Source: Desulfobacula sp.
GTDB taxonomy: Bacteria; Desulfobacterota; Desulfobacteria; Desulfobacterales; Desulfobacteraceae
Assembly (NCBI GenBank): GCA_018702715.1
Contig: JABIYQ010000160.1
Span: 1 to 7,743 of the forward strand
Reading direction: 5' to 3'
DNA length: 7,743 nt
The notes beneath the pieces are model-generated. The model ran no database searches, was not told the origin of the DNA, and worked only from the letters and a program-made list of their open reading frames with translations. Both the position numbers and the translations under genes were made by a program. Positions 5,909 through 7,743 of the stretch are shown here, piece after piece (the first letter of the stretch is position 1; the number at the start of each line of letters is the position of its first letter).

Positions 5909-7228
5909 TTAGGTAATAGTATAATATGACTCATCAAATTCCGGTTTATTTTCGAACCGTTTCATAAAAAAGGCCCCTTCCATTTCAAAATTGGTAAAAA
6001 AGGACGGATCTATATCAATGCCGATACCTTTCAAGGCCCTGGCCGCCTGACCCGGGTCCGGTGGGCAACCTTTTATTTTGACAATTTCCCCGGATACTTC
6101 ATGGTTTTTGTTAAGCGCGCATAAGCACTGGCCCACCAGAATACTTTTTTTTGCGTCCTTACAAGGCCTCATTCGTTTGCCCGTTAAAAATTCCACATCA
6201 TCAAAGGGTTCACCTTTGTAGGACATGGCGATTATGGTTAAAAGCTTGCCTACTAAAGCCGAGCAATAAGTACAAAGGCTGGTATCGAATTTATGAAAGG
6301 CAAGGCCCTTTATTCCCATTTTTTCCATGGATTTAGGCAGGGTATTCTCCTTGTTATAGGAAAAGGTATATTTATGAAAAGCAGCTACATCTTCAATTTT
6401 CTCACCGAGAATATCTATATCACAAAGATCGCTTGATACCCCCTGGTCTGCTGCTGCCTTTACAAGATAGGGTATGTCACAAGGATCATGGCCTAGCACG
6501 CTTGCTCCCACCATGTCAGCGGCAAGAAGATTGGAAGAAACAATAACAAGATCGCTTCGCCTGGGTTTGCCGTCAAAGGAAGGTCCCCGCTCCATGGTAT
6601 AAACGCCATCTATTATTGTGGCCGATGGGGGCAGAAGATTTGGAAGGCGTGAGATCATGTATCCCAAATCTTTCTTATGGTCTGCGCTATGGCATTTTTT
6701 CCGGGAACCAACATTTAAAAACCCTTTAAGATTTTTAATTCCAAGACTCACCTTGACCTGTGCATGGGTCTTTAAAACCGGCACATTTACCAGAAAATCC
6801 GAGTCCAAAAGATCAGTGCTCAATTTAAGACTCAGTCCATCTGCAATTTCTATTTTTTGAAAGGGCCTCTCCCAGGCATCTGCAAGCTTGACCCCATATC
6901 TTTTTTTCAATTTATGATATCCCAGACCCTCAAAGGATTTTTGCCCGATATTTTTTTGCATAGGGTCCATCTGAAGACTTCCCTCGGCAATGGTAATATC
7001 ATTGACTCCATATTCCTTAAGCAGGATCACGACCTCTTCCATAATGGTAGAGGTGGTAATCACGCCCCATTTGGGATAGGGCGTGTCAAGCCATACCACA
7101 ATATTAGGTTTAATCACTACTTTTGCATTTAAAGGAAGATACTCAAAAGCGTTAACGCTTTTAACCGCCTTTTTAACAGTCTCACTATTTTTTTCAAACT
7201 TATGAATGGCAACTTTGATATTGTTCAT
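5909..7228 (-). CDS. DUF362 family protein with C-terminal cysteine motifs
   Basis: A soluble 439-residue protein with no signal peptide; biochemical function unknown. The DUF362 domain covers about residues 4-260: KVVIKPNIV (36-44), DITIAEGS (77-84), FLVNVPVLKTHAQVKVSLGIKN (from 145, with K153 and H155), IIDGVYTMERGP (205-216) and LLAADMVGA (234-242). The last third has six cysteines: CTYC (319-322), PC (356), QCLC (367-370) and KGCPPDP (387-392). This differs from the ferredoxin CxxCxxCxxxCP tail of other DUF362 proteins but looks able to bind an Fe-S cluster (inference). I start at the second of two ATGs, at 7228, because AAGGA (7241-7237) is 8 nt away, against 2 nt for the ATG at 7234. 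The frame stays open to an ATG at 7330, but that 34-residue extension is not DUF362-like. First gene of the operon, 33 bp before the acyl-CoA dehydrogenase; a redox or maturation role is conceivable. Confidence 0.88.
   Translation of the reverse strand: MNNIKVAIHKFEKNSETVKKAVKSVNAFEYLPLNAKVVIKPNIVVWLDTPYPKWGVITTSTIMEEVVILLKEYGVNDITIAEGSLQMDPMQKNIGQKSFEGLGYHKLKKRYGVKLADAWERPFQKIEIADGLSLKLSTDLLDSDFLVNVPVLKTHAQVKVSLGIKNLKGFLNVGSRKKCHSADHKKDLGYMISRLPNLLPPSATIIDGVYTMERGPSFDGKPRRSDLVIVSSNLLAADMVGASVLGHDPCDIPYLVKAAADQGVSSDLCDIDILGEKIEDVAAFHKYTFSYNKENTLPKSMEKMGIKGLAFHKFDTSLCTYCSALVGKLLTIIAMSYKGEPFDDVEFLTGKRMRPCKDAKKSILVGQCLCALNKNHEVSGEIVKIKGCPPDPGQAARALKGIGIDIDPSFFTNFEMEGAFFMKRFENKPEFDESYYTIT
7145..7162. 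promoter_or_regulatory. Perfect 18-bp palindrome inside the start of the DUF362 gene
   Basis: AAAAGCGTTAACGCTTTT is its own reverse complement over all 18 bases. It lies in codons about 23-28 of the DUF362 gene, roughly 70 bp past the start. It has the size and symmetry of a dimeric repressor operator, but it could also be a coding coincidence. Confidence 0.3.
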
Positions 7229-7267
7229 GGTCATTTTCCTTTCTTTTTGAAGTATTACTATCAAATC

Positions 7268-7313
7268 ATAAAATTCGATACAATAATTACTTTCAATTGA
7301 GGGTTTACACCCT
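7268..7313 (-). promoter_or_regulatory. Weak candidate promoter and small palindrome upstream of the DUF362 operon
   Basis: On the minus strand, TTGAAA (7296-7291) precedes TTTTAT (7273-7268) by 17 bp, with an alternative TATGAT at 7270-7265. Just upstream is the inverted repeat AGGGT-TTAC-ACCCT (7300-7313), placed where an activator or repressor might bind. The box matches are modest (4/6 each), so confidence is low. Confidence 0.3.
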
Positions 7314-7350
7314 AATGTTGCAAAAACCAAGATTTTCTATATCAACCAAT

Positions 7351-7398
7351 TTGACACACTCTTTAAAGTTGGACATAGTAATTTATCATTGCTATATT
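7351..7398 (+). promoter_or_regulatory. Candidate promoter(s) for the dihydropyrimidinase-like gene
   Basis: TTGACA (7351-7356), a perfect -35, is followed after 17 bp by CATAGT (7374-7379, 4/6). An overlapping alternative pairs TTGGAC (7370-7375) with TATATT (7393-7398, 5/6), also at 17 bp. Either would give a leader of about 220-240 nt that carries the whole 166-bp inverted repeat before the ribosome binding site. Confidence 0.45.
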
Positions 7399-7444
7399 AT
7401 TTTCTTACAGTATGGACCAAAAGAATATTCATTTTTTTAAATAG

Positions 7445-7610
7445 TTAGGACCGCAAATGAAATAAGTTGAACAGAAATAGCACAGGATTGTGGCCCATAT
7501 ACAAGGCGCATTAAAGGTTGCATACTATACGTATTCGGCCTTTGATGCAACAAAGTAGATGGGCCAAAAGACAAGCAATTTCGTTCAAATTATAAACTTT
7601 GCGGTCCTAA
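7445..7610. repeat. 166-bp imperfect inverted repeat (MITE/REP-like) in the amidohydrolase leader
   Basis: The ends match perfectly: TTAGGACCGCAAA (7445-7457) against TTTGCGGTCCTAA (7598-7610). Further inside, TTGAAC/GTTCAA, TGGCCCAT (7491-7498) / ATGGGCCA (7559-7566) and an AAAGG/CCTTT block also pair, down to a centre ATAC-TATAC-GTAT (7522-7534). The two halves are colinear along their whole length, so this is a full-length palindrome rather than a short terminal repeat. There is no open frame in it and no clear target-site duplication. It ends 15 bp before the downstream ATG. Confidence 0.75.
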
Positions 7611-7625
7611 ACAAGGAGAATCACG

Positions 7626-7743
7626 ATGTCACTCTTAATACAAAACGGTTTGGTTGTCACTTCCACGGGCAGTTATACAGCGGATGTATATGTTGAAGAT
7701 GGTAAAATAAAAACGATAGGTGCTAATTTAGATATTGCAGCAA
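7626..7743 (+). CDS. Dihydropyrimidinase/hydantoinase-type amidohydrolase, N-terminus only
   Basis: Only the first 39 codons are present before the window ends. The start reads MSLLIQNGLVVTSTG, followed by ADVYVEDGKIKTIGANLDIA. This is the typical opening beta-strand region of cyclic amidohydrolases such as dihydropyrimidinase, D-hydantoinase and, more distantly, dihydroorotase. Such enzymes hydrolyse the cyclic amide of dihydropyrimidines or hydantoins with a binuclear metal site. The metal-binding HxH motif lies further along and is not seen, so the exact substrate cannot be assigned. AAGGAG (7613-7618) sits 7 nt before the ATG and fixes the start. The gene diverges from the DUF362 operon, with almost 400 bp between the starts. 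Confidence 0.8.
   Translation, partial: MSLLIQNGLVVTSTGSYTADVYVEDGKIKTIGANLDIAA

Noticed and set aside
7229..7330. 34-residue N-terminal extension of the DUF362 protein from an ATG at 7330
   Set aside because: The DUF362 similarity begins after the later ATGs, and the only good Shine-Dalgarno is positioned for the ATG at 7228. The extension also overlaps the candidate promoter region.
7445..7610. Riboswitch or T-box in the amidohydrolase leader
   Set aside because: No conserved riboswitch core motif is recognisable, and the full-length inverted symmetry with perfect ends fits a mobile palindromic repeat better.

Overview
The window is AT-rich (roughly 40% G+C by eye). It looks like a chromosomal segment of an anaerobic, mesophilic Gram-negative bacterium, most plausibly a sulfate reducer of the Desulfobacter/Desulfobacula group (Desulfobacterota). 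The reasons are the gene mix (a 600-residue acyl-CoA dehydrogenase, a crotonase-family protein, a DUF362 protein, a tandem Usp protein), the low G+C, and palindromic intergenic repeats of a kind I associate with these genomes. This placement is inference; no rRNA or other taxonomic marker is present.

Layout. Positions 1-900 (minus) hold the first 300 codons of glycerol-3-phosphate dehydrogenase (gpsA), cut at its C-terminus by the window edge, with a plausible promoter upstream. Positions 1193-1711 (minus) encode a small membrane-anchored protein with a BamE-like pattern. Positions 1712-2312 are a 600-bp gene-free region holding a composite palindromic repeat (about 1901-2119), then the promoter region of a tandem universal stress protein (2313-3296, plus). 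That gene converges, with only 3 bp between stop codons, on a three-gene minus-strand operon. Transcribed from right to left, the operon is a DUF362 protein with a cysteine-rich tail (7228-5909), a 600-residue acyl-CoA dehydrogenase (5875-4073) and a crotonase-family protein (4058-3300). Divergent from the operon, at 7626, a dihydropyrimidinase/hydantoinase-type amidohydrolase begins on the plus strand and runs off the window. Its leader contains a 166-bp imperfect inverted repeat.

How the genes fit together. The operon spacing (33 bp and 14 bp, each downstream gene with its own Shine-Dalgarno sequence) implies co-expression. The acyl-CoA dehydrogenase and crotonase suggest oxidation of an acyl-CoA of unknown identity. 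The crotonase-like protein appears to lack both classical hydratase glutamates, and the DUF362 protein has six C-terminal cysteines ending in a GCPP motif, so this may not be ordinary beta-oxidation. The other genes are housekeeping (gpsA, phospholipid precursor), stress response (usp), envelope (BamE-like, tentative) and pyrimidine or cyclic-amide degradation (amidohydrolase).

I found no tRNA, rRNA, CRISPR array, transposase or phage gene. The least explained parts are the two palindromic elements, the DUF362 cysteine tail, and several perfect palindromes at possible control points.
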